DNA from: Bradysia coprophila
Taxonomy: Eukaryota > Arthropoda > Insecta > Diptera > Sciaridae
Reading direction: 5' to 3'
Length of the DNA stretch: 64,000 nucleotides
Assembly (NCBI RefSeq): GCF_014529535.1
Contig: NW_023503493.1
Coordinates: 16,958,001-17,022,000 of the forward strand
In this document: positions 1-10,941 of the stretch, one piece after another
How positions within the stretch are numbered: the first letter of the stretch is position 1
How the letters are laid out: every line of letters begins with the position of its first letter
Program-made: the position numbers and the translations under genes
Notes under the pieces: model-generated
Database searches by the model: none
What the model saw: only the letters and a program-made list of their open reading frames with translations
Told to the model about the DNA's origin: nothing

Positions 1-2744
1 CGATGACCTTCTAGTGTGTAGAAAATGGTATGAGAAAAACCATATTTTTTTAATTTGTCACAGAATTTATGCGAAAACGGTTCCAAATTGTTCTCAGTAT
101 TGCTGGCGTTAATAATGCAGCAATTCTGGGAAAAAATAGCCGAATTTTGGGGTAGCTTTAACTCGAATCTTTATGATAATCGAAAAATCATCAAACTGAC
201 CATTTTTTTTAAATTTCTCCTTATATCGCTCATTTCTTCCCAGGATTGCTGCTCTATTAACGCCTATGGGAGTTTCGAACTTCAATTTTTTTTTTCGTAT
301 TTTCGTGTTCAGTGGACCATTCTACATCGAACCTACCCGCAGGCCTTAAAAAACAAAATACTTTCGTCAAAACGCTACACCCTAATACAACGCACCGTAT
401 ACCCATTGAATCTATATGATTAATGGGACTTAAGGGATAGTCGTAACTAATTTGTGTTTATTTTATCATTGAATGATGGGTAATCGGTTTACATATCAAA
501 AATTATCCCTTAAACCGTTTCTGAGATTCGATATGAAAAACGAATTTTACTAAAAATCATTTATTTCGGATGTCAATCAGAAATTTCGTTGTAAACAAGA
601 AGTATAAGTTCTCTATAAAAGGATATCAATACTGAAGTTTGTAAGGGGTACTGAACCGTATCAATCCACTAAAAGCAACCTTTTGAACCGTTTTTTCTAC
701 AACGTTCGGCGAACTCTGGCACCATTTTCAACATTTCGCAGCATTAGCCTGAATTCGATGCTTTACAGCGTACAGCGTATTTCAGTTTACCAATGAAAAA
801 TTAAGATTTTGAGTGTCAAAGAGCTGTAAATCAACAATAATCTCACTAAGCGTCGTTTGTACAGTTGGCCAATAATCACTCGTTGACTCCGACATAACAG
901 CTTTGCAAATATCGGTAAAAATTTTGAGGGATTTCGTTGCTTATAAAGAGTAAAGATGTTTAATTTTGCCGCTTGTCCAATAAATAGTAAGAATTCGTAC
1001 CGTCACTAGACTCCTAGGTCGATTTTTTTCATAAATAATTCTTTATTATCACGATTCAAAATTGAAACTAATTCAAAACTGTCAAACTACTAGAGTACCA
1101 ACGAACTAAATCGCTTGTTTTTCCACTTGAAAAAGAAGTGGCGTTCTCGGCGTTCACGACGTTCTCGCTTTATATTCCAGGTTGGTTCTTCTCTATTTAC
1201 GATTTTCACGGACTGACGAGCAATTTTGTTGATACACAGCAAACTTGTATACATACAACCGGACTGTAAACGGCGAAACTTTTATCAGCTTAAACGTGTA
1301 AGTGACTAACTTGTCTTATTGTTTTTGTCGTTTTGCTTTCAATAACTAATCCGAAGTATCACGTTTGAAAAAATGGGTTTATGAAATATTAACACATACG
1401 ATGTGTACGGTAAATTATACGTATAGTACCCGAGAAGTAGATAGTTTCATTCATTGATTTCGATGAGAAAAGGAAATTTGAAATTCGGTGAAGGAAAAGA
1501 AACTGGAAAGAATTAGAAAGTAAAGTAAAGAGGTAAGATTTTCGGTCTCTTCCTTTCTACGAGAAAATGTACCAAATCTACCCTTGTTTGAAACTTGAAT
1601 TGAGAAAATGTGTTGTATAACCGTTGACCTACCCTTAGCTTAAAGAAAATAAAAGGAATCATGAAAAAGGCTCTATTAAAGAAAACCTCACAGATAAAGA
1701 AAAGAAACACCCAAACATGAAACCCGTATAGATGACTCAGTAACATTGTGCGAATGTCAACAATATGATGAATTAAGTGCAGTTTCTGGTAATTAAAACT
1801 TTAAATTTAGTAATTTTAATCGATAATCGATTAACGATCTGAAGATGATATTTCATGATTTTTACCATTATTCTAATGACTCCACAAAACACATCTCCAA
1901 TATGCTGTAGCTTATTTACAAAAAAAAAGAAGAATTTTTAATGTCGATAATGCATAACGGCAAACAAAACAATCTTGAGCAGTTATGCATGACTAAAATT
2001 GGAGAATTGTTTGTTGCTTAATGAAGACGCAGTATATACCTACATGTATGATAATCGTAAGTAAAAAGATTTTTGTATTATTTTTCTGTAGAATTTTTCG
2101 GTATATTTATGTACATTGAACACAATATGCTAAGTACCGTTCTGGATCTAATTGATTTTTTTTCTTCTTCAATTAATAAGCGAAAATTCTAATTTTAAAA
2201 GAATGCTCAAGTGACTTGAATTAAGTATGCACGGTGACAAGAATGAAGAGAATGTTTTAAATTTTTTTTATTGTTAACTCACTTGTGATTCTTATTTTGC
2301 TTGTACCACGACGGTACTCCAATTTGTTCATTGTTGCAGTAAAGCCACTTAATATCAACACAAAACACCATTTAACATACACGAAATATTTTCACTTTTT
2401 TGCTTAAATGACACAACTAAAATAGCCTTCTGCACACAACTTGTTTTCCTCTGCGATTTATTTTGAAAAGAACCAATAAAATAATACATATATATTGCTG
2501 TGTGCTGTTGCAGAAACGAAGATCCTTTCTATTGTCCGATTGCGATTAACTGATGGCCGCGACAAACGATATCATAAACTATTTACAATGGTAGCACACG
2601 ACAATTGGACAATTGGAGATGTAACATATTTGTAAAAATAATTAAATCAAAGAAACCACATTAAAAACCGATGTAGATCATTTTGAACGGCCATTTTTGT
2701 TACAATTTTTTCGAACCTAAGTGACACTTCGAACGCTTCGAACG
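1..2744. other. Left flank, no recognisable gene
   Basis: AT-rich DNA with only short open frames, none with a recognisable domain. The single suggestive spot is 1140-1297, a slightly less AT-rich stretch that ends in a good splice donor (GTAAGTGA from 1298) and could be a non-coding leader exon of a plus-strand gene further right. Just before the transposon there is a 9-bp direct duplication (CTTCGAACG twice, about 2727-2744). Confidence 0.5.
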
Positions 2745-2935
2745 CAATAGTCGTTTTTGGAACTTGACACTTGACAGTCTACCAGCACTGAAAGTTCATT
2801 TTGAAATAAATTTTGTTACCGGCGACAACGTTCATTATAATAAAAAACAAAAATTAAAAATATTTTTGCAAAACTTAGCGATTAGTAATCTTAGGAAGTT
2901 AAGTGGCAACGAGAAAGATATTGTGAGTGTTTTTT
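2745..2935 (+). repeat. Left terminal inverted repeat
   Basis: Matches the reverse complement of the right end, with the best block at 2745-2822 (shared CAGCACTGAAAGTTCATT). Near its inner edge it carries a splice-donor-like GTGAGTG starting at 2923. The right repeat has GTAAGTG in the equivalent place, so the donor position is conserved between the two diverged ends. Confidence 0.8.
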
Positions 2936-3122
2936 TAATAATATCAGCGAAATTCTTCAATTAAAATAAAAACGTTTATCGACTACTTTTAAGGTTAGAT
3001 CGGTGTAATTTACTTTGTTTGAAGTATTTCCGGTGATGATTGAAACTTACAAACTTATAAAGATCACAAGAAAACTACTTCCTCTGAAGTAGCCTAAGTA
3101 TTTCTAATATTCCTTTAAACAG

Positions 3123-3495
3123 ATTTTAACTATCGTTAACCAGTTGTATGCCAGTCCATTTTGTCAGTGTAAGTATGAGACTTCAATGTATACTAACCCT
3201 CTTTCTCCTCCCTAATTCATTATATCATGAACAACTTTGCAGCACCTCTTAGTTCAGTCCAGTTCAGTCGATAAGAGTTTTTGTAAGAGTTCAGCGTCCA
3301 CTTCATCCCAGTTCCAGTGTGCCAGTGTAAGTATCAAAATCTATCTTATCTGACTCTCTTCCTCCTCCTTATCTAATCCAAAATATGCTATTCAAGTTTA
3401 TTTGTACAGGTGTTTCTGTGTTGACCGTCCATCAAAGATTTGCTGTTTCTGTTCCGTTTACAATTGTTCCTTGTGTGTGTTTGTCAGCGTTAAAG
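3123..3495 (+). other. Three exon-like leader units, non-coding
   Basis: Three consecutive segments are each bracketed by an AG acceptor and a consensus donor: 3123-3168 (GTAAGTAT follows), 3243-3326 (GTAAGTAT follows) and 3410-3495 (GTTAGT follows). The first two donor regions and the pyrimidine-rich DNA after them (ending CTCCTCC) are copies of each other about 158 bp apart, so the unit was tandemly duplicated. No open frame runs through. An AATAAA lies near 3597. This could be a spliced 5' leader for the transposase or the remains of an LTR or other insert inside the transposon. The splice sites are visible; use of them is inference. Confidence 0.35.
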
Positions 3496-3499
3496 GTTA

Positions 3500-4478
3500 G
3501 TATTCGAGATAGTGCGATAACGGTAGTGTATTCTAGACTCCAGACATAACTAGATATAGTTTGTTAATTGTAATCTTCGTAATTCCACAATATTCAAATA
3601 AAAGATTTGTTAATTATTATGACAGAGGTAGCACAGTGTGTGTTGTACAAGATTTTAAAGCTGCCCTCCGCCAAAAACGAAAATTGCAAGTGTTACGGGC
3701 CTAATATCTTCATAACATGATCAAAACATTCGATAGGTTTTATTTGCATTACAGCTTCCTACCTCGAATTGGGATATTTTTTAGTAAATTCCACTCCCTT
3801 ACAATCGTCGCTGGCTTGGTGAAAAATCAGGCCAGGGCTCACCGACTTCGGTGAACATTTCTAGTAATTTCTATGCACTAAATGACTGTCCCTTGAACAG
3901 AACTCGTTATTGTCTCGTATTCCACGGTCCTGTGAATCACAATACAAGTATGAGACCTACTTTCAATCCTTATTTCAAATGCTGTATTGCTTTGGTATAT
4001 TCGAATTCGAAAATCATCTTGAGATAAATTTTAAGCATGGAAACTTGCGAAGTAAGATAATAAAGTAAAAACCGGAAGAAAGAAAATTTGTGCTATAAGC
4101 CCAAACGATATTAACGAGCCGGGCTGATTGTTAAAACATTCACTGGATCATTATTCGATTAATATAATTCGTTAGGCGAAAGAAATCTAGAATAGCCGAA
4201 AAAACTTTCGAAATCTGTAATTACAATCATATTGAGAAAAAGCGAAATTATCTGTACATGTTTCAGTGGTAAGAAAATATGACGGAGTAAAGTTATACGC
4301 CCAAAAACCTAGCTCAACAGGCACTGTGACAACCATAGAGGTAGACATTTATGACACACTAATATTCTTGTTAAATGATAAATTGGATATAGCAGCTGAT
4401 ACTGTTATAATGTGTAGATCATTTTTTTTGCTAAATAAATGAAGAGATGAAAGTTTGAAATGAGATTTTACGTTTAAA
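3500..4478. other. Non-coding part of the transposon
   Basis: AT-rich sequence between the leader-like units and the 3' end of the YqaJ gene. It holds an AATAAA near 3597 but no coding frame or obvious terminal repeat. It accounts for part of the extra length of the element. Confidence 0.4.
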
Positions 4479-6421
4479 TTAAAATTGAAGGTCTTCATGC
4501 GAATCTAAAAGATCGATCTCGAGTCCAATGAGCCGATGACATTCTTCGAGGCTTTCATCATCAACATCATCAAGATTGTTCATCTCGATCTCGATCCCAA
4601 TAAGCTGTTGACGTTCTGTGGCATTATCATTGTCAACATTCTCAACTTGTGTGTTCTCATGTAGGTGTCCCGATTCTAGGTGTAAAATATTTATTTTATT
4701 GAAGAAAATATCTTTTTGATGCAAACGAACCTTTGCGGTGTTCAGTGAAAATTTTTCCTAAAAGTTCTGGCATTACAACTTCTTGATGAAATCTAAGTGC
4801 TTTCCCTTTTGACTTGTTCCAAAATTCAGTGTCTGCATCAACCCGTAAAATTAAAGTATTAAGAGGGGACCATATTACCAAGTCGCAATAATCGACTTCG
4901 GAGAGGTGAATCTGCATTTGTATCTTATAGAACAACTCATGATCTCGTTCAATTGCAAAATTATCATTGACCTTGTTTAAAATATTTTTCGGCTTCCGTG
5001 TCAATACATCAAAATTATGACAGAACTCAAGTACTTTGAAGCATTTAATTTCGATGCAACCGTTTCCATGGCAGCTACAAGATAATAGCCCGTCGGACGA
5101 CACAGCAAAGTATGGAAAATCACCGTTAATGATTAAACCACTTTCCTTGTAAATGAAATTTTCATGGTTTTCATCATATACTTGGGTCAGATAAACGTTC
5201 AATGCTTTTTTCTTATTTTTCTGGTGATATTTGATGCTGGTGATTTGATCCAAATTTTTAATGGGATTGATGATTCGATTGAGAGTTGCAATCGATGGTG
5301 CTACAACGTTTGTTACGCAGCAATCTTTAAAAGTACAACCGGTTATACGTCCTCGTCTTAGGGCTAGCCAAAACTTTGATTTATCTTTACGTACAGTTAA
5401 CGAAGCAATTTCCTTAGATTCTTCTTTGGACACTTGGAGTTGTTTCTGCTTTCCCATCAAAATTAATTCGTCAAGAGACTTATTCTCGTTTTGCGAATTG
5501 TAGATACTCGCTAGGAAAAAGTCATCTTTTAAATTCGATGCTCGACGAATTTCGTTAGGATACATAAGTGTTCTCAATGCCGATTCTTGGCCATCTGATT
5601 GAATGAGATCTAGGAAACTGATTACTTCTTCATCCATAAATGGGGTCAATGAATTACAATGAGCACGAAACGTCGGTTCTTTATCTTGTGGTGAAGAACT
5701 AGGCTCGATTAGTTCTGCCGAAGTCCATTGAATATCTCGAACTGAACTCATGGATACATCCTTAAACTTTGGAACATTCCATTTGCATAGCATGTCTGTT
5801 ACTGACGTCTGATGAATAAATTTGTGAAATTTACCAACATATTTTTAAGGTTAATTAGATTACGGTATCTGTTGCTTCTGATAAATTCATAACGGCGAAG
5901 CAAATAGCTCCAACGTGACTGCATGTTTCTGAAAGACCAGCTATGCATGTACAATGCGCACATATAATTTCTCCATCCATTTTTGCAAGCACCCAAACTT
6001 TGTGAGGGGGATCATTCATTCTTTGAGAATGTCGTACCTGGTAATATTCTATATTAATAAAAAGGAGTTAATAACCGAAGAAGTCTGATTATCTTACTTT
6101 ACCGACTAAAATAGCGGTATTATCGATTTTCCGGGCTCCAAGGGACAAAACATAGCCGGATTCAAAAAACTTGTAGCCGTCCAAGCTCTTGTAGGCCTTA
6201 ATTGAACGTTTTGTGAAAGTACTTATCGAATGGATCATGTAATTCCCGATATCTAACAACGTTATTTCGGGAAAATTCGACCGATCTACCGATAGGGCCT
6301 TTTCTTTTATTGTAAATGGATCGTTTCCACCACACTGTTCCATTTTCACATCATATCTCGCTTTCATTTCTTCATTTAGACTTTCATAGTAACTTAACTT
6401 GTTTCGTGCCATATTCAACAT
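4479..6421 (-). CDS. ISL2EU YqaJ-nuclease protein with SWIM zinc finger
   Basis: Four exons on the minus strand: 6098-6421, 5864-6037, 4731-5808 and 4479-4675, separated by introns of 55-60 bp with GT..AG ends and matching phases; the product is about 590 residues. Exon 2 encodes a SWIM zinc finger (CTCIAGLSETCSH, C-x-C-x7-C-x-H). Exon 3 encodes a YqaJ-like exonuclease core of the PD-(D/E)XK fold, with SSDGL and IEIKC supplying the acidic and lysine residues and a conserved FYKIQMQIHL segment. The last exon gives an acidic tail; without that splice the protein would simply stop at 4696. The start could be the Met at 6421 or the one at 6412. An acceptor (CTTTACTTTAG) lies directly before it, hinting at an upstream leader exon. 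This is the accessory protein that accompanies ISL2EU transposases; its exact role in transposition is not known to me. The frame has no internal stop. Confidence 0.78.
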
Positions 6422-6468
6422 ACCTAAAGTAAAGACAGAATGTGTAAAATAAAAGTGTCTTCTAGAAA

Positions 6469-8986
6469 ATGGTTCTGAAATGCTACATTTGCAAGACCTA
6501 TGATTCAAAGAAACAAAGTCTTTTTCGGATCCCTCATCGAAATGAAGAAAATTCAGAACGCTGGCGTCTTTGGTTGAAGATATTGGAAGAAAAAGAGATC
6601 AATCTCAGTAAAATCAGAATTTGCTCTGATCATTTTATTCAAAGTAATGTATTAAGACCCTTACAATTATACCATAAAAGTATTTCAATTAAGTTTGGGG
6701 TCATGAACAGCACAGTGACTTGCAGATATTCTTTGATATTCAATTATTTTCAACATTGAAAAGAAATTTTAAAAATACAAGCTAATTACAAGCTAATGCA
6801 GAGAAATTAATCCATTCTGTCTAATTCAAAATAATTTCTATTTACATATGATGTGTTTACCGGCATGACTTTTCCTTCTGCTCGGGTAGAGATTTGTCTA
6901 GGTATCATTCATGAAGTAGGTCACGCGTGACGACTATTCGCATCTCTTTCTGTTACATTTTTATCCATATCTTGCATTTCTTTCGCAAGCGTGACATACT
7001 TTTTGAATGATCCCCTAATTGATATGTGATGTATTTAGCAGTTTTATTCATTACAGATCTGAACATCGAAAGAGCCCATCGAATCGATTGAGAAATCTCA
7101 TATTTTTCAATTACGAAAAGAGAGAAATCAGAGATTTCTAGGTCGATGTGCTGTTTAGATCAGTGATCAGTTCAGTGAGAAAACATTTCATTCGAGAAGA
7201 GAAACCACGATTTTCTGTGTTGTTGTTTATTATTTTCAAAAGTTTCAATTCTTTTAAACCAAATCTATAAATAATTTTAAAGTATTTAAGGAATCTGATG
7301 TTCTTAACCTTTTACGGGCGGCTTTTCATCTGTTGTCGATAACGACGACAAAAATAAACACAAAGCTCTAACGAATGTGACGTTATAAAATGAAATGAAG
7401 TAAAAGATTTCGCATCGATCTCATAAAACTTTGTAGTTACAAAAATTATAAGCTTGTCGTCTGTGAAAGGTTAAACATCTACAATTTACTTATTTTCTTA
7501 CAATTTATTCTACTGTTACAGAAAAACCCGCGAAAAAGGAAGATTACTTAAATGTTGATTGGGCTCCCAATCAAAATTTGGGACGCTATGCAAAGAACCA
7601 AAATGTTTGGAAGTACTACCTTGCTTCCAAAAGTCGTGATGGGAAACCTCGCCTGGTAATTTACAAAATACTAAAAAACGATTTATCAATTATCGTGATC
7701 TAAATTTAAATTTACAGAACAACACTACATCTAATGGTCAAGAGACCATGTCGTCGAGTCTACCCGAAAAATCGGTTTCACATCTGCTCTCAACATATGA
7801 CGTAGCCCCGGGCACACTTACATTAACTCTAAACAGCAGCCAATCAAATGCCAAGTCACCAGTGGGAGCGAATACTCTGAACTCACTTGTGCCTGTGCCT
7901 GAAAAGAAAAGAAAAAGAATTGAAATTATCGAACAGAAATTTTTTTTCCCAATGGAGATCCAGACTGAACTGACAATGACCGATATAAGTTATCTGTTCT
8001 AGCAATATCAAGGTTTAGTTCAAGACAGAGAAAAGATGCTGTTGCAGATCTCAAATTTGAAATTGGATTACGACTACTTCCGAGGTAACGATAAAAAGAC
8101 TTTGTTTTACACTGGGCTGCCTACTTGGAAGTTGTTAAATCATTTATTTAAGTGGGTTGAGCCGTTTTTGCCAGAGCATGGAAATGCGAAACTGTCCCCT
8201 TTTCAAATGTTTGTTTTAACGTTGATGAAGCTTCGACTCAATCTTCTCTTTACGGACCTAGCTTACAGATTCGAAATTCAAGTAAGCACGGCCTCAAACT
8301 ATTTCCATCGATGCATATACATTTTATACAAAAAGTTTTTCGGTTCTAAGTTAATTTTCTGGCCTGATGATCAATATTTGATTATAAACACCCCGAGCTA
8401 TTTTCGAAGTCATTTAAAGGATAAAATTACAGTTGTTGTCGACTGTTTCGAACTTTTCATTGAGAGATCATCAGTTTTGCGTGCACTAGCACAGGCTTGG
8501 TCCACCTATAAACACCATGTTACCATCAAATTTTTAATTGGCATAAGCATGTCAGGCGCAATCATTTTCATATCGCCAGCATTTGGGGGTAGAGCTAGCG
8601 ATAAAGAGATTACCCTTAAAAGTGGTTTCCTTAACTTTCTTAAAAAAAATAATCTCGTGTTGGCCGACAAGGGATTTCTTGTTGAAGAAGAAATCAAAAA
8701 GACCGGGGCTTCTCTACGTATGCCTTGCTTTGTCAAAAATGTTAAACAATTGGCCCCGACGGACGTTGAGCACACAAGAGAAACTGCTAACTTGAGAATT
8801 CATGTGGAAAGACTTATTTCGGTCCTTCGACAAAAATTCAATATTTGCTCAGATTTGGCTCCTATGTCAGCCATATCGAAGAAAAACGATTATTATAATA
8901 ACGACCTCTACGATAAAATTGTATACATTTGTTGTTGTTTAGTCAATTTGTGTCCTCCGACCATTGTTAATAACTTTGAAATGTAA
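6469..8986 (+). pseudogene. ISL2EU THAP-DDE transposase, one in-frame stop
   Basis: Three exons: 6469-6643, 7522-7655 and 7718-8986, in compatible phases, giving about 525 codons. Exon 1 plus exon 2 encode a THAP-type C2CH DNA-binding finger (KCYIC near the start, RICSDHF, then VDWAPNQNLG after the splice). Exon 3 carries a predicted coiled-coil-like segment and a DDE_Tnp_4 catalytic core: first Asp in VVVDCFE (codon 8441), second in LADKGF (8666), Glu in RIHVERL (8807). The YKHHVTIKFLIGI segment is typical of the family. A single TAG at 8000-8002 interrupts exon 3 between the two domains; the frame is otherwise open. No convincing intron removes it, so I read it as a nonsense mutation. Intron 1 (6644-7521) is unusually long because a MITE sits in it. 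An acceptor-like TCTTCTAG ends 3 bp before the ATG. Confidence 0.78.
6901..7015. mobile_element. Small MITE with TA flanks in transposase intron
   Basis: Inverted ends: GGTATCATTCATGAAGTA on the left and the complement of GGGGATCATTCAAAAAGTA on the right, both continuing into GTCACGC. TA dinucleotides flank both sides (6899-6900 and 7016-7017), as in elements mobilised by Tc1/mariner-like transposases. Non-coding. It accounts for part of the length of an 878-bp intron in a gene whose other intron is only 62 bp. Confidence 0.6.
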
Positions 8987-9782
8987 ATACATGTTAATAC
9001 ATCAAACCAGGCAAAGTTTTCTTTCTCTAGCATAATGGTGATTATGGGAGGGAGGAAGCATCTTACTCAAATGTATTTCGTCTATTTCAACACGATAACT
9101 AATTGCTCAGTAAATCTTTAATATCTGACTTCTACATCCATTTTCATTTCAATTGTTCGTTCTCATGTTCCCATTTTCCAATATTTTATACGATTATCTT
9201 TAACTGTTGAACATATACATGATATTGCACATTAGTACAATTTGTTTATTAGATATAACTACTTACATCAAAATGATAAAATTTAGTATCCTCGAACAAC
9301 GAATTTACGAAAGGAATGACCAGACCACGCATATGTTTTGTTGTCTGACAATCGATTTTAAAGGCCACTGAAATTGCCACTCTGTTGAACTTCAAGAACG
9401 AGACTTTAAACCTGATTAGTGGAAAGTGAATTAGGAAAGGCTGTGAGAACATATTGAACTCTGATACTTACATTGACCGTCTCAGAATCGACTCAAACAG
9501 TCACGACTTGACGAAACCATAAGATTCAAGATGTTTAAATTGACTTCTTTTTGACGATACGAACGGGTCTTTAAAGTTATTACAAAAAAGGTTAGACGAC
9601 TTTTAGGTTACATCAAAAGAAAAAGTTTCTTTCGCGATTTTTGATGTTAAGATTGGTTTTCATCGACAAACGCATGCAACTTATTATTATCGTAAGGTAC
9701 AAAAGAGACTTCTAACCGGAACAAATTAAGTGAATCTAACCTATAAAATCGCCAAGAAACTCTTTGATTCAATTTGAAGGGT
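8987..9782. other. Right non-coding part of the transposon
   Basis: About 0.8 kb between the transposase stop and the right terminal repeat. No coding frame or internal repeat was recognised. Confidence 0.4.
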
Positions 9783-10002
9783 TTCGCCTAAAAATACACT
9801 TACATAATCTTTGGGTTAGCGGCATATAACTATTTCTGTTTTTACTGCACACCGAAACTATGCACACATATTTTTATTTTGTTTTTCTTCTTGTTTCGAT
9901 TTTGGTTTTTATTTACAACGGACACTGGTAACAAAAATTTATTCCGAATGAACTTTCAGTGCTGCTAGATTGTCAAACGTCAGGTTGCAAAAACGACTAT
10001 TG
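9783..10002 (-). repeat. Right terminal inverted repeat
   Basis: Reads outward to CGACTATTG at 10002 and mirrors the left end. On the minus strand it carries GTAAGTG starting at 9803, in the same relative place as the donor-like site of the left repeat (199 versus 178 bp from the tip). Confidence 0.8.
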
Positions 10003-10240
10003 GTAAATACTAGTATGTTTGGTTTTGTTAGGTTGTATGTCTGAAATGTTTTCTAACCGGTAGGAACGGTAGCGGATAGTACTTTTTACCGTGTCATAAT
10101 GTCGAAGATACGGACCTAGCTAGAGTTTTCATCGGAAATAAAATCTGATTCTTTTTCTATTTTTTTTAATCTTCATTCAGGCCGATCAAAACCGTTGTAC
10201 TCTCTCAGATACAGAGTCAAAACAACCACTTATTCACGTC

Positions 10241-10545
10241 TTCTTTCACTTTTCGTTCCTAGTGACGTCACTTTTCATTCCCAGTGACGTCACTTTTCGT
10301 TCCTAGTGACGTCACTTTTCATTTCTAGTAACGTCACTTTTCGTTCCTAGTGATATAACTTTTTTTTTTCTAAAAAAAATCCTTTTATTAATCCTAAATT
10401 TGTACCTATACATGACACAAATTCCACCCATGGAGTGGCTTCTATTCTTACCAAAAATTACCCTACTACCCTACATAACTTTTCGTTCCTAGTGACGTCA
10501 AATTTCGTTTCTAGTGACGTCATTATTCGTTGACGTCACTTTTTG
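10241..10545. repeat. Short tandem array of CRE-like TGACGTCA sites
   Basis: A unit of about 22 bp (CACTTTTCGTTCCTAG plus TGACGT) repeats with variations. Perfect palindromic TGACGTCA octamers occur at 10263, 10285, 10307, 10493, 10515 and 10531, with a variant TAACGTCA at 10329 and a decayed copy near 10351. About 130 bp of unrelated AT-rich sequence (about 10359-10478) splits the array. TGACGTCA is the CREB/ATF full site. No gene is near, so this may be only a minisatellite that happens to contain the site. Confidence 0.75.
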
Positions 10546-10599
10546 TTTCCAGCTGTGTCAATTTTATTACGGAATTTGGTATTTATTGTACGAAATGAA

Positions 10600-10740
10600 A
10601 ATCAAATGTTGGAACAATAGGTCTATTTCAAGCAACTGTAAACACGAATTTTCGCTGGCCAAACGATTTCATCCATAGAGATCAGTTTTCATATTATATA
10701 AATATTGATGAGGTTACGTCTATATGGACAAATCTAAGTA
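10600..10740. repeat. Dispersed repeat, copy 1 of 2
   Basis: Shares blocks in the same order with 57540-57720: an AACTGTAAACACGAA segment, then a CCAAA..GAT segment, then ATTGATGAGGTTACG followed by TATATGGA. Divergence is considerable. Element type not recognised. Confidence 0.45.
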
Positions 10741-10811
10741 ACAAGTAGTTGTTTTGGAATCTCTGAGTCTGTTCGTTCTTCATCTATTTTAACGCATTTT
10801 AGCAGCGCATT

Positions 10812-10840
10812 GACTTGACTTGACTCGACTTGACTTGAAC
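10812..10840. repeat. TTGAC microsatellite
   Basis: About five copies of a GACTT pentamer with one base change. Confidence 0.8.
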
Positions 10841-10941
10841 ATAACAAATTGGTGCCTGCGCACATACCCGGTAGAGCTTGAACGTGAAAACTTCCAACGA
10901 TGCAACGTTGCCATATCATCGTTGAATGAACTCCCTTTTTG

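Larger units (their letters stand above)
2745..10002. mobile_element. ISL2EU-type DNA transposon, about 7.3 kb
   Basis: The two ends are long inverted repeats: CAATAGTCGTTTTTG reads inward from 2745, and its complement ends at 10002. Similarity continues for about 110 bp strongly and about 200 bp more loosely. Inside are the two genes expected of an ISL2EU element, a THAP/DDE transposase and a YqaJ-nuclease protein, in divergent orientation. Target duplication is unresolved: the sequence just outside the repeats differs (CG left, GT right), but a 2-bp AT or TA duplication overlapping the first bases of the repeat would fit, and 2-bp duplications are what I recall for this group. At 7.3 kb it is larger than I would expect, with about 1.5 kb of non-coding sequence on the left and a MITE-bearing intron. 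The transposase has one in-frame stop, so this copy is probably not autonomous now, but damage is slight and insertion may be fairly recent. Confidence 0.8.

Noticed and set aside
2764..2964. 66-codon frame at the left end of the transposon
   Set aside because: Lies inside the inverted terminal repeat and is not preserved in the right copy.
6469..6759. THAP frame read as an independent single-exon protein ending at 6759
   Set aside because: A donor at 6644 joins it in phase to 7522, giving the expected THAP continuation; the unspliced tail has no similarity to the family.
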